NCBI GenBank assembly: GCA_030432695.1
Contig: JAUILN010000011.1
Span: forward strand, 214,950 to 278,949
Source: a bacterium
GTDB lineage: Bacteria; Planctomycetota; UBA1135; UBA2386
DNA length: 64,000 nt
Direction: 5' to 3'
Part shown: one piece after another, positions 49,140 through 58,614 of the stretch
How positions within the stretch are numbered: position 1 is the stretch's first letter
Layout of the letters: every line of letters starts with the position of its first letter
Translations under genes and position numbers: made by a program
The notes under the pieces: model-generated
Told to the model about the DNA's origin: nothing
The model's database searches: none
The model's input: only the letters and a program-made list of their open reading frames with translations

Positions 49140-49531
49140 CACCGGGCGCGCCGGAGACGGCCGAGGGGCAGGTCGAGCACGAATCACGCTTCGCCGGCAC
49201 CGCGCTTGCGACTGGGAAAGCCCGACGAGAGAGGATCCCACGTACGAGAGAGAGAGGGACCGGCGACCGACCTGTGCGTGGGTTCGTCTGACAGGGTCGG
49301 TCGCCGGGCTTTCTCGCCTCACGGGGTTTTCTCGCCGTTCGGAGGTGCCAGTGGACGGCGCGTTCGGACCCTGGCAGCCATCGTCTCGCGGCAATGCGCA
49401 GCGAAGGGCCACAGCTCGCGTCCGAACCTCCTCGAAGGCACACCTGACAGCACCGTCCCGCTCCTCCAGAATGTCCGGCCCGCCCCGCGCCACCGACTCC
49501 CCGGTGGGCGCGCCGTGGCACACCCGACCCG
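49140..49531. other. Intergenic region with a long-stem hairpin
   Basis: 390 bases between the methyltransferase and the giant VWA-TPR gene. It holds the inverted repeat described at 49260-49307; otherwise no gene is supported. Confidence 0.45.
49260..49307 (+). terminator. Long-stem hairpin, possible terminator
   Basis: CCGGCGACCGACC (49260-49272) pairs perfectly with GGTCGGTCGCCGG (49295-49307), extended by CTGT/ACAG around a 16-base loop. It is followed by GCTTTCTC, weakly T-rich. It may terminate the methyltransferase transcript about 120 bases after its stop, or be a structured leader of the following gene. Confidence 0.5.
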
Positions 49532-52500
49532 ATGTTCTGGGAACGTCCCTGGCTCCTGCTCCTGTGGATCGCCGCCCCCGCGATCGCCCTCCTGCTGCAC
49601 CGGGCGAGAGCACCGCTCGGCGGCGGCCAGCGCCTGCTGGTCGCCGGCCTCGGCACCATCGCGTGGCTCGCCCTCGTCGCGGCGCTCGCCGGTCCTTGGA
49701 TCGGCGACATGTCAGGACGACCATGGCGGACCGTCGTCGCGGTCGGCGAATCCGACGAGGCGACACGTGAGCTGGTCCGCGAGTGGCGCTCCGCGACTCC
49801 CCACGCGGAGCCGTTCCGGGTGCTCGCCGCGGGAACCCGCCCCGCAGCCGGCCCCCCCGGGGGAACCGACATCCCCGCGGCGGAAGGCGCCCCCGACCTG
49901 GCAGCCGCCCTGCGCGCAGCCTGCGAGCAGGCTCCCCGCGACGGCTCGTTGCAGGGCGGTGCGGGTGGCGACGTGGTGGTCCTCGGTGCTCCCCGACACG
50001 TCGCGCCCGACCTGGCTGAAGTCGCCGAACAAGCCCGGAGCCGCGGCGTGCGCATCCACCATCGCGGGCCGGCGATGCAGCGGCAGGGCGTACGACTCCT
50101 GGCGGTCGCACACCCGCAGCGGCTGTGCGTCGGCGAGCCGTTCCGCATGACGATCGAGGTCGACGCGACCGAAGCCGGGACCGCAAACGTCTTCGTATCC
50201 GCCACGTCGGCGCGCGACGCCGATGCCGGAGCGGGGCGAGCCCTGCTCGCCGAGGGAACCGACATCGAGCTGCGGCCCGGCCGGGCTCGCTACATCGTCG
50301 AGGCACGGGCGCCCGAGAGTGACGGGCTCGTGACCTTGACGACGCGGGTGGTGCCCGCAGGCGGCAGGGAGGAGCCATCGCAGCACCACGAGCGCACTGC
50401 GCTGCTGGTCGAGGGCCGGATCGGCGTCGCCCACCTCGGCAGTGCGGCAAGCCGCGAAGCCCTCACGGAGACCCTGGGCCCGCACGGCTTCCGGGTCGAC
50501 GGGAGCCTGGGCCCCGACGACGCCGACGTGGTGGTCGTCGACGATGTGCCCGCCGCGGATTGGCCCACCGATCAGCAGGCCCGCGTCCGCGACGCCATCC
50601 TCGAGCGCGGCACCGGTCTGCTGCTCGCCGGCCGGGAAGGCAACCTCGGTCCGGGCGGCTACGCCGACTCGCCACTCGCCGACCTGCTGCCCGTGGAGAC
50701 CCCACAGCGCGAGGAGCGGCGCGATCCGTCGGTCGCTCTCGTGCTGATCATGGACACGTCGGGCTCGATGGGGAACCGCATCGAACTCGCCAAGGAGGTG
50801 GCGCGCCTGTCGATCCGCCGCCTGATGCCGCACGACAAGGTCGGCATCGTCGAGTTCTACGGCAGCAAGCGCTGGGCGGCGCCGCTGCAGCCGGCGAGCA
50901 ACGTGATCGAGCTGATGCGGGCACTGAACCGCATGCAGGCCGGCGGCGGCACGATCATCTACTCGGCGCTGGAGGAGTCGTACTACGCGCTGCTGAACGT
51001 GCGCACCCGCTTCAAGCACGTGCTGGTGCTGACCGACGGCGGCGTGGAGTCGGGTCCGTTCGAGGCCCTGGCGCGGCGCATGGCGGCGGCCGGCATCAAC
51101 CTGAACACCGTGCTGATCGGTCCGCAGGCCAACAGTCCGTTCCTGATGAACCTCGCGCAGTGGGGCCACGGCCGCTTCTACGCCTGTCCGTCGCGCTTCC
51201 AGCTGCCGGACCTGCGCTTCAAGGAACCGCAGACGACGCTGTTGCCCGCGGTGCAGGAGCGCGGCTTCGGACTGACCCGTGATCGCTTCGCCGAGGCGAC
51301 GCGGTCGTTCGACGATGACTGGGCGATCGGCGGACTGGTCGATGCGCGGCCGCGGCCGGCCGCCGAGGTGCTGCTCGCCGCGCAGGACGGCGGGCGGCCG
51401 GTGCTCGCGGCGTGGGACCAGGGCGCGGGCCGCGTCGCGGTGCTCGCCACCGACCTGCTCGGCCCCGCCACCGACGAGCTGAAGGACCGCGGTTGGGACG
51501 AGCTGGTGGCCGACCTGCTGCGCAGCCTCGCGGCGCGGCGCGCGACCGCCAGCGAGGAGCTGGTCCTGCTGCCGAGCGAGGCCGCGCTGCGGGTCGAGCT
51601 GCGCGACGCGACGCAGACCGGTTGGCCGATGCCGACCGCGGTGCTCCGCGATGCCGACGGCCGCGAGCGGGCTCGCGCGTCGTTGACGCCGACGGCGGTA
51701 CCCGGTGAGGCCGTGGCCGAATTGCCGTGGCCCGACGGACGTGCGGTCCGCGTCGACGTCGAAGACCACGCCGCCGCCGCGTGCCGACCGCTGCCGCGTG
51801 ACCAGCGGCTCTACGACGTGCAGGCCGCGATCGAGTCCCTCGTCGCCGCCACAGGTGGCACTCGGGCCGGCGCCTTGCCGACCGAACCGCCGCCGTCGGA
51901 GCGCCCGGTCTCCGACTGGCGACGCCTCGCCCCGCTGCTGACCTGGATGGGTCTCGGCGCGTTCCTGCTGGCGGTCCTCGCGCGGCGCTGGCCCGGCACA
52001 GGACGAGCCCCGCTGACGTCTGCCGCCGCCTTGATCGTCTTCCTGTGCATCCCGTGCCCTGCACAGGACGCAGCGACACAGGGTGAAGGACTCGACGACC
52101 CCATCCAGTCCCGGCTGCAGGCCGAGCTCCAGGCCAAGGGACATCTCGACGACCTCGCCGCCGAGTGGGCCGACGGCACCCTCGACCAACGCCTCGCGCT
52201 GGCGCGCGCCCGCGGTGACCTCGCCGCGCTGCTCGCGCTCGCCGAGTCCGCGGACGGCGCCGAACGCGCCGACCTCGCGCCGCTGCGCGAGCTCTGCCTG
52301 GAAGCGCTCGGCCGTCTCGACGCCGCGCTGTCCGCCGCGCGCTCCGCCCTCGACAACGCCGCGAGCGCCGAGGAGCGCGCGCAGTGGTCGGTGCGGGTCG
52401 CCGAACTGCTGCTGGATCAGGACGACGAGGCGAACCGCGCCGAAGCCGAAGGCCTGTTGCGGGCCGCGGTCGACGCGGTGCCGGACCTCGCGCCGGTCGT

Positions 52501-55500
52501 GGGCCACCTCGCCGGCGGCCGCGGCCTCGTCGACCTCGCGCTCACCCTGCACGTGCCGGCCGACGATGCCGACGCCCGCGAGCGGATGCGCTTCGCGATG
52601 CGCCGCGCGGTGTGGTGCGAGCTCGCCGAGGACTGGGCGCGTGCGGTCACCGAGTGGCGTGCGGCCCTGGAACACGCCGGCCTCGACCGTGAGGCGCGCT
52701 TCATCCTCAGCCGTCTGCGTGGCGCCGCCGCCGCGGCGGGACAACTCGAAGACCTGGTCGCCGACTGGACCGCGCGCTTCGACCAGCTCGACAGCGAGAC
52801 CCGCGTGACGCTCTGCGACGCGCTGCGCGATCTCGGCCGCGCACGCGACGCGGTGCAACTCCTGGAGCGCCCCGCCGCCGCCGAGGACGACCAGCTCCAG
52901 GCCGAAGCCCTGTCGATCGCGGTCGAGGCCGGCGAGGTCGAGCGGGCGATCGACTCGGCCCGCACCCGCCTCGCCGCCGATCCGCACCGCGCCCGCCTGC
53001 GCATCGCGCTGGCGCTGCTGCTCACCGACCTGCGCCGCCGCGACGACGCCCGCGCACTCCTCGCCGAAGGCTACGCGATCGCGACCCGCCGCGAGCTGCT
53101 CCAGCTCACCCAGGCGGCGTCGGAACTCGGCGACGACGCGGCCTTCCACGCGGGACTCGATGCGATCCGCAACGGCGTCGGCACCGACGAGGAACCGGCC
53201 AACGAGCGCGACGCGCTCGAGGCGCTGCTGCTCGAGGTCGCCCACGCCTGGTCGCGGCAGCAGCGCGACCGCGCGGTGCAGCTGGTCCTCGAGGCCCGCG
53301 AGGCGTTCACCGAGCCGGCGCTCAGGGTCCGCATCGGCGAGTCGTTGGAGAGCATGGGCCGCAGCGAGGAGGCGATCGCGCTCTACCGCGAGGCGCTGGA
53401 GTCGACCGGTGCCGAGGACCTGGCGCTGCGCCTCGCCTGGCTGCTCTCGAACTCGCGCGACGCCGACGAGCGCGCCGAGTCGCAGGCGCTGTTCCGGCGG
53501 ATCTGGCTGCAGGCCGGCAGCAACGCGCGGCGCGTGCAGGCCGAGGAGCGAGTGCTCGACCTCGCCGCCCGCGAGGGCACCCTCGCCGATCTGGTGATCG
53601 AGCTGGAGGAGGCGCTCGACGATCCCGCCACCGACCACCGCGACGCGCGCCGCCAGGCGTTGGTGAAGATCTGGGCCCGCGCGCAGGACAGCTTCGGTGC
53701 CCGCGAGGTGCTGCTCGACTGGGCCCGGGAGGAACCCGAGCACGAGATCGAGGCCTGGCAACGCCTCGCCACGGTCCACCTCGAGAACCAGGAGTTCACC
53801 GCCCACGAGAAGGTGCTGCGCCACCTGATCGAACTCGACCCCGAGCACGAGCTCGACTACCGCCAGCAGCTCGCGCTCGGCTTCCTGGAACGCGGCCGCC
53901 CCGGCGAAGCCCGCGCGGTGATCCGCGAGATGCTGGCCGACAAGGACGACCCCGACCCGATCGCGCTCGAGTTCTCGGCCGGCATCTTCGCGCTGGCCGG
54001 CCGCCACGAGGACGCCGCGCGGGTCTACCGCCGCGCCTTGGCGATCCACCCCGACCGCATCGAGACGCTGCTGCTCTGGGCCAACTCGATGGCCGCGCTG
54101 GACCGCGCCGACGAGGCGGTCGGTCGCTTCCTCGATCTGCTGCTCGACGAGACGATCGCCGACGACCTGTTCCTGGTCGCGGTCGACGGGCTGCTGAACC
54201 TGGAGGCCGAGGAGAGCGCGCTGCGCTTCGCCGAGCGGGCCCTGCGGCGGCGCATCGCGGTGCGCCCCGACAAGGTCTACCTGCACCGCGCGCTGCAGGA
54301 CACGCTCGAAGCCCTCGGCGATCCCGACGCCCGCATCGCCAGCCTCGAGGAGACCCTCTGCGTCGCCGGCCTGCAGCGCACCGCCTGGCTGCGCGAGCTG
54401 ATGGACGAGGCACAGCGGCGCCGCGACAACGACTCCTACCTGCGCCACGCCCGCTCGCTGCTGCGCAGCGGCGAGGAGGTGCCGCCCGCGGTGTTCCTCG
54501 AGATCGGCGAGACCCGCCTCGCCGCCGACGATCTCACCGGTGCCGAGCGCGCGTTCGAACGCGCCCGCCTGGCCCCCGACTTCGCGCGCATCGAGCGCCG
54601 CGTCGCCGAGCTGTTCGAGCAGAAGAACCGCCTGGCCGACGCCGAGCGGGTGCGTCGCCGCATCCTGCGCCGCGACCCCGAGAACCCCGGCGCGTTGCTG
54701 GCCGTCGCCTCGGTGGTCGAACGCCGCGGCGACCAGGGCGAGGCGCTGTCGCTCTACCGCGACGCCGCGCTACGCCTGTTCGACGGCGCCGACTTCGGCA
54801 GCGAGGCCCCCGCCAACGACCCGCGCAACCGCGGCAACCGCAACCAGTCCGACACCGGCCCGACCTGGCCGGAGGCGCTGGAAGGGGTGCTGCGCTGTGC
54901 GCGGAGCGCGGCCGACACCGAGTCGCTCACCGCGCGACTGCGCGCGCGCGTGACCGCTGCCGGCGACGACGCGCTGGCGGCCAACGGTCAGCTGCAGATC
55001 CTCGAACAGCTCACCGTGTTGGCGTTCGCCTGGGGCGATGCCGAGGGCCTGACCTGGGTCCGCGCCCAGGAGGACCGCCTGCTGGCGAGCCTGGAACCCG
55101 CGCCGGGCGAGAACCCCGACGAGCCCGCCAAGCCGGATCCGGAAGCGAGCAAGACCCGCGCAGCGATCGTCGAGGCCCGCGTCGCGCGGGGCGACCTCGA
55201 AGCCGCGGCCGTCGCCGCCGCCGACCTGCCCGACTCGGAGGCGCCCGATGCCCTGCGCAACCTGGCGCTGCTGCGCCACGACCCGGCGGCGGTGCTCACC
55301 ACCTTGGAGGACGCCAACCCACGGCAACTGTCGATCGCGGTGCGGGAGCTGGTGACCATCGGCGAGACCGAGGCCGCCGACGTGCTGATCGAGCGCCTCC
55401 GGCTGAAGGCCGAAGAGGAGCCCGACGCGACCGGGCGCTGGCTGGCCGATGCACTGCGGCTGCGCGGCCAGGACTTCGACGAGACCGAGCTGCACGAGCG

Positions 55501-57802
55501 AGCCCTGCAGAAGGCGCTGACCGACGAGTCCGGCAGCGTGCGCGCGCGCGTCAGCCGCATCCTCACCGCGCTGCGCAACCACCAGGGCGTCGACGATGCG
55601 CGCCGCGCCGAGATCCTCGACGGCCTCGTCGACCTGGTCCGCGCCGACGAGGACGACAACGCGGCCTGGACGCTGTGCACGACCGCCAAGGACCTGCTGC
55701 CGGCCGAGCGGCTCGCGCCGCTGGTGCCGATCGCGATGCAGGGCATCAGCCAGAGCTACGCGCTGCCCTCGCGCGTCGGCCTCCTCGAGCTGCTCGAGCC
55801 CGCCGCGGCGGTCGAGCTGGCGCGCGAAGTCCTCGGCCGCTTCCCGAAGGAGGAGGCGCGCAGCACCCTGCTGCGGATGCTGTCGTTCGACGAGTTCCCG
55901 GAGTCGCTGCAGCTTCCGCTGCTCGCCGACCTGAAGCTCTCCGACCTGCAGCCGGTCGACCGGACCTGGATCGCGCGACTGCCTGCCGCGGACCTTCCCG
56001 ACGCCACCCGCGCGCGGCTCGTGGAGATCCTGCAGCGCGATCGCCCGCGGGAACCGCAGACCCACGTGATGGCGGCCCGCGCCGCCGAGGCCGGCTCCGA
56101 GCAGCGCAGCGAGGCGCTGTGGCGGGCGGTCGGCCTGATCCGCGACGAGGATGCGCCGGACTACTCGGCGACCCAGGCGCTCGACGCGATCGCCGAACTC
56201 GCCGACGACTCGTTGCGCGAGCGCGTGCTGCGCACCGGCCGCGAGACCACCGCGGACCTGTGGCTGCGCGCCGAGCTGCTGCGCCGCGCCGACCGCGAGG
56301 TCGAGGCCGCCGACCTGCTGGTCGCCGCCTGCCGCAAGAACCCCGACAACACCTCGCTGCTGAACCGGGCGCGCCCGATCCTGCTGGAGCTCGGTCGCAA
56401 GGCCGAGGTGATCGAGCTGTTCGCCGCGGCGGTCGACGCCGCGCCACAGGTCTATCCCTACCAGGCCCAGCAACTCGCCAGGCTGCTGCGCGAGGACGGC
56501 CGCGCCGCCGAGGCGATCGAGGTGCTGAAGCGCGCCGAGGATCCGCGTGGCACCGCGCTGCTCGATCGGCTGCGCTGCGTGGTCGATCTCGAAGACACCG
56601 AGGCGCGCCACCGCGAGGCGCGCGCCTGGCTGCAGGCCGAGCAGGCCGCCGCACGCCTCAACTCCGGCAGCGGCGTGCTGTTCGTCGGCCGCTCCAGCGT
56701 CGACGGCGAACGCGTCGGTCCCGACCAGGTGCTGGCACCGGTCGCGGGTCCACGGATCGCGCCGCTCGATCCCGACGACGCCGAGGAGAGCGGCGACCTG
56801 CTGACCTTCCTGCCGGAGGGTTCCGAGCTGGCGACCGCGATGCTGCGCTCGCGCCCACCGAAGGTCCGCGACACCCTGCCGGCGCTCTACCGCGGGCTGA
56901 TGGCCGGCCTGCGCAGCGGGGAGGACGCCGCCGCGTCCCGACTCGCCGCGGCCCGCGCGACCCTCGCCGAGCGGCCCGGTGATGCCGAGGCGCTGCGCAT
57001 CGTCCTCGCCGCGGCCCAACTGGGCGCAGCGGTCGACCGCGAGGTCGTGGCGCGGGCGATCGAGCGCCGCACCATCGCCAGCGACGCCGACCTGCCGCTG
57101 CTGCTCGATGCGGTCGCGACCGCCCACGAGGTCGGCGACGAGCCGCTGCTCGAGCGTCTGCTCCTGCTGGCGATGCGCGACCGCAACACGCTGTCCAACT
57201 ACCGGATCCGCGAGCAGGTCGGTCCGCTGCTCCACCTCGCCGCGCAGCGGGATCCCACCGCGCTGCGCCGGCTGGCGCCGGGAGAGACCGGCGCCAACTC
57301 GTGGCTCGATGGCGACCTGCTGAGCGCCGCGACGCTGCACGACCCCGAGCCGGCGGTGGTGCGCGAGGGCTTCCGCGCGGTCGGCACCCAGCTCGCCGAA
57401 GGCGGACAGCAGCACTGGGACATGCGCATGGCGCTGCCGTGGTGCGGCCTGCTGCTGCGCCTCGGCGACGTCGAGGGCGCGCTCGCCGGCCTCGAGGTCG
57501 ACGACCCGCAGATCGCGAGCGGCGACGTGTTCCCCGCGGCCTGTCTCGCGGCCGCCGCGCCGCCGCTCGAGCTCTGGAGCGACCCCGACCGTGCCAGCGA
57601 CGCCGGCGACGCGTTGCTGGCCCGCCTCGCCCCCGAGCGAGACGCCGCGCGCCGCAACCTGCTGTTCCGCATCACCGCGCTGCTGGCGATCCGCCTGGAG
57701 GCGGCCGGGCGCACCGACGAGGCCGCGACGCTGCGGAGCGCCCTCGAAACGCACCGGAGCGCCTGCGCGGAAGCGGAAGCATGGCTGAACCCGCGGAGCT
57801 GA
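49532..57802 (+). CDS. Giant VWA/Bat-like membrane protein with TPR array
   Basis: A 2756-residue protein. The N-terminus has two membrane helices (residues about 7-22 and 36-60), as in BatA/BatB-type proteins. Residues about 310-395 have a class I glutamine-amidotransferase-like fold with no obvious catalytic Cys. A von Willebrand A domain covers about 400-580 with MIDAS motif DTSGSMG (D408, S410, S412) and T501/D502 (LTDGGV). Two more hydrophobic helices (LLTWMGLGAFLLAVLARRW; TSAAALIVFLCIPCPAQ) near 800-845 lead into about 1900 residues of helical TPR-like repeats (for example ALEFSAGIFALAGRHEDAARVYRRALAIHPD). It looks like a fusion of a Bat-type VWA sensor and a TPR scaffold. It heads a three-gene overlapping operon. 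Confidence 0.85.
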   Translation: MFWERPWLLLLWIAAPAIALLLHRARAPLGGGQRLLVAGLGTIAWLALVAALAGPWIGDMSGRPWRTVVAVGESDEATRELVREWRSATPHAEPFRVLAAGTRPAAGPPGGTDIPAAEGAPDLAAALRAACEQAPRDGSLQGGAGGDVVVLGAPRHVAPDLAEVAEQARSRGVRIHHRGPAMQRQGVRLLAVAHPQRLCVGEPFRMTIEVDATEAGTANVFVSATSARDADAGAGRALLAEGTDIELRPGRARYIVEARAPESDGLVTLTTRVVPAGGREEPSQHHERTALLVEGRIGVAHLGSAASREALTETLGPHGFRVDGSLGPDDADVVVVDDVPAADWPTDQQARVRDAILERGTGLLLAGREGNLGPGGYADSPLADLLPVETPQREERRDPSVALVLIMDTSGSMGNRIELAKEVARLSIRRLMPHDKVGIVEFYGSKRWAAPLQPASNVIELMRALNRMQAGGGTIIYSALEESYYALLNVRTRFKHVLVLTDGGVESGPFEALARRMAAAGINLNTVLIGPQANSPFLMNLAQWGHGRFYACPSRFQLPDLRFKEPQTTLLPAVQERGFGLTRDRFAEATRSFDDDWAIGGLVDARPRPAAEVLLAAQDGGRPVLAAWDQGAGRVAVLATDLLGPATDELKDRGWDELVADLLRSLAARRATASEELVLLPSEAALRVELRDATQTGWPMPTAVLRDADGRERARASLTPTAVPGEAVAELPWPDGRAVRVDVEDHAAAACRPLPRDQRLYDVQAAIESLVAATGGTRAGALPTEPPPSERPVSDWRRLAPLLTWMGLGAFLLAVLARRWPGTGRAPLTSAAALIVFLCIPCPAQDAATQGEGLDDPIQSRLQAELQAKGHLDDLAAEWADGTLDQRLALARARGDLAALLALAESADGAERADLAPLRELCLEALGRLDAALSAARSALDNAASAEERAQWSVRVAELLLDQDDEANRAEAEGLLRAAVDAVPDLAPVVGHLAGGRGLVDLALTLHVPADDADARERMRFAMRRAVWCELAEDWARAVTEWRAALEHAGLDREARFILSRLRGAAAAAGQLEDLVADWTARFDQLDSETRVTLCDALRDLGRARDAVQLLERPAAAEDDQLQAEALSIAVEAGEVERAIDSARTRLAADPHRARLRIALALLLTDLRRRDDARALLAEGYAIATRRELLQLTQAASELGDDAAFHAGLDAIRNGVGTDEEPANERDALEALLLEVAHAWSRQQRDRAVQLVLEAREAFTEPALRVRIGESLESMGRSEEAIALYREALESTGAEDLALRLAWLLSNSRDADERAESQALFRRIWLQAGSNARRVQAEERVLDLAAREGTLADLVIELEEALDDPATDHRDARRQALVKIWARAQDSFGAREVLLDWAREEPEHEIEAWQRLATVHLENQEFTAHEKVLRHLIELDPEHELDYRQQLALGFLERGRPGEARAVIREMLADKDDPDPIALEFSAGIFALAGRHEDAARVYRRALAIHPDRIETLLLWANSMAALDRADEAVGRFLDLLLDETIADDLFLVAVDGLLNLEAEESALRFAERALRRRIAVRPDKVYLHRALQDTLEALGDPDARIASLEETLCVAGLQRTAWLRELMDEAQRRRDNDSYLRHARSLLRSGEEVPPAVFLEIGETRLAADDLTGAERAFERARLAPDFARIERRVAELFEQKNRLADAERVRRRILRRDPENPGALLAVASVVERRGDQGEALSLYRDAALRLFDGADFGSEAPANDPRNRGNRNQSDTGPTWPEALEGVLRCARSAADTESLTARLRARVTAAGDDALAANGQLQILEQLTVLAFAWGDAEGLTWVRAQEDRLLASLEPAPGENPDEPAKPDPEASKTRAAIVEARVARGDLEAAAVAAADLPDSEAPDALRNLALLRHDPAAVLTTLEDANPRQLSIAVRELVTIGETEAADVLIERLRLKAEEEPDATGRWLADALRLRGQDFDETELHERALQKALTDESGSVRARVSRILTALRNHQGVDDARRAEILDGLVDLVRADEDDNAAWTLCTTAKDLLPAERLAPLVPIAMQGISQSYALPSRVGLLELLEPAAAVELAREVLGRFPKEEARSTLLRMLSFDEFPESLQLPLLADLKLSDLQPVDRTWIARLPAADLPDATRARLVEILQRDRPREPQTHVMAARAAEAGSEQRSEALWRAVGLIRDEDAPDYSATQALDAIAELADDSLRERVLRTGRETTADLWLRAELLRRADREVEAADLLVAACRKNPDNTSLLNRARPILLELGRKAEVIELFAAAVDAAPQVYPYQAQQLARLLREDGRAAEAIEVLKRAEDPRGTALLDRLRCVVDLEDTEARHREARAWLQAEQAAARLNSGSGVLFVGRSSVDGERVGPDQVLAPVAGPRIAPLDPDDAEESGDLLTFLPEGSELATAMLRSRPPKVRDTLPALYRGLMAGLRSGEDAAASRLAAARATLAERPGDAEALRIVLAAAQLGAAVDREVVARAIERRTIASDADLPLLLDAVATAHEVGDEPLLERLLLLAMRDRNTLSNYRIREQVGPLLHLAAQRDPTALRRLAPGETGANSWLDGDLLSAATLHDPEPAVVREGFRAVGTQLAEGGQQHWDMRMALPWCGLLLRLGDVEGALAGLEVDDPQIASGDVFPAACLAAAAPPLELWSDPDRASDAGDALLARLAPERDAARRNLLFRITALLAIRLEAAGRTDEAATLRSALETHRSACAEAEAWLNPRS

Positions 57803-58614
57803 ACCCGGCGCGGCGCGCGGCGCGGGTCGGGCTGGTGGTCTGTGGCGCGACCGCCGTCGGCCTCGCTGCGCACTGCTGGCGTGGCGAGACCCCGCTGCTC
57901 GACTGGGTCTACTTCGACCTCGGCGGCAGCGAGCGCGTGGCGACCCTGGTCGACCGCGCGCTGGTCGCACTGCTGGCGCTGGCCGCGCTGCAGTGCTTCA
58001 CCGGCCGGCGCCGCGGCTGCCACCTGCTGGCCGGCTGCGCCGCCGCGATGGCCGCGGTCTCGACGCTGCGCGGCACCTTCCATCCCGAACTCGAGCCGCT
58101 CGCCCACGCCGCGCGTTGGCTCGGTCCGCTGGGCGTGGCCGCGCTGCTCTCCGCCTCGAGCGCCGAGCGGCCGGCCGCCGCCATCGGGCGCGGCGAGTGG
58201 CTGCTGCGCATCGCCGCCGCCGCGACCTTCGCCGGCCACGGCCTGGAAGCCCTGTTCCACAAGGCCGTGTTCGTCGACTACCTGCACTCGGCGCTGCGCA
58301 CCTTCCTCGGCGTGGCCGACGCGAGCGACGACGCGCTCCGCAACGTGCTGACCGCGATCGGCATCCTGGACCTCGGCGTCGCCGCGGCGATGCTCCTGCC
58401 GCTCCGCCTGGTTCCGCTGGCCGCATGGATGGCGTTCTGGGGCTTCCTCACGGCGCTGGCGCGAGTGGTCCACTACGGAGTCGCCGGCGGCTGGACCGAG
58501 ACCGCACTGCGGACGGTGAACGGTGGAATCCCGCTGGTCCTGCTGGTGCTGTGGTGGGGCACCCGGCGCGCGGCGTCGAACCCCGTCGACGCGAACCCCG
58601 ACCCGACGGCATGA
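57781..58614 (+). CDS. Multi-pass membrane protein
   Basis: A 277-residue protein whose ATG lies 22 bases inside the end of the giant VWA-TPR gene, so translation is coupled. About seven hydrophobic segments (VGLVVCGATAVGLAAHC, ALVALLALAALQCF, LLAGCAAAMAAVSTL, LGPLGVAALLSASS, LLRIAAAATFAGHGLEALF, VLTAIGILDLGVAAAMLLPL, LAAWMAFWGFLTALARVV, IPLVLLVLWWG). No family recognised. It overlaps the next gene by 4 bases (ATGA), so the three products probably work together at the membrane. Confidence 0.75.
   Translation: MAEPAELNPARRAARVGLVVCGATAVGLAAHCWRGETPLLDWVYFDLGGSERVATLVDRALVALLALAALQCFTGRRRGCHLLAGCAAAMAAVSTLRGTFHPELEPLAHAARWLGPLGVAALLSASSAERPAAAIGRGEWLLRIAAAATFAGHGLEALFHKAVFVDYLHSALRTFLGVADASDDALRNVLTAIGILDLGVAAAMLLPLRLVPLAAWMAFWGFLTALARVVHYGVAGGWTETALRTVNGGIPLVLLVLWWGTRRAASNPVDANPDPTA

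Noticed and set aside
49712..54448. 1578-residue open frame antisense to the giant VWA-TPR gene
   Set aside because: Its composition mirrors the sense TPR gene, and no domain or ribosome site is seen; long antisense frames are expected at this GC content.
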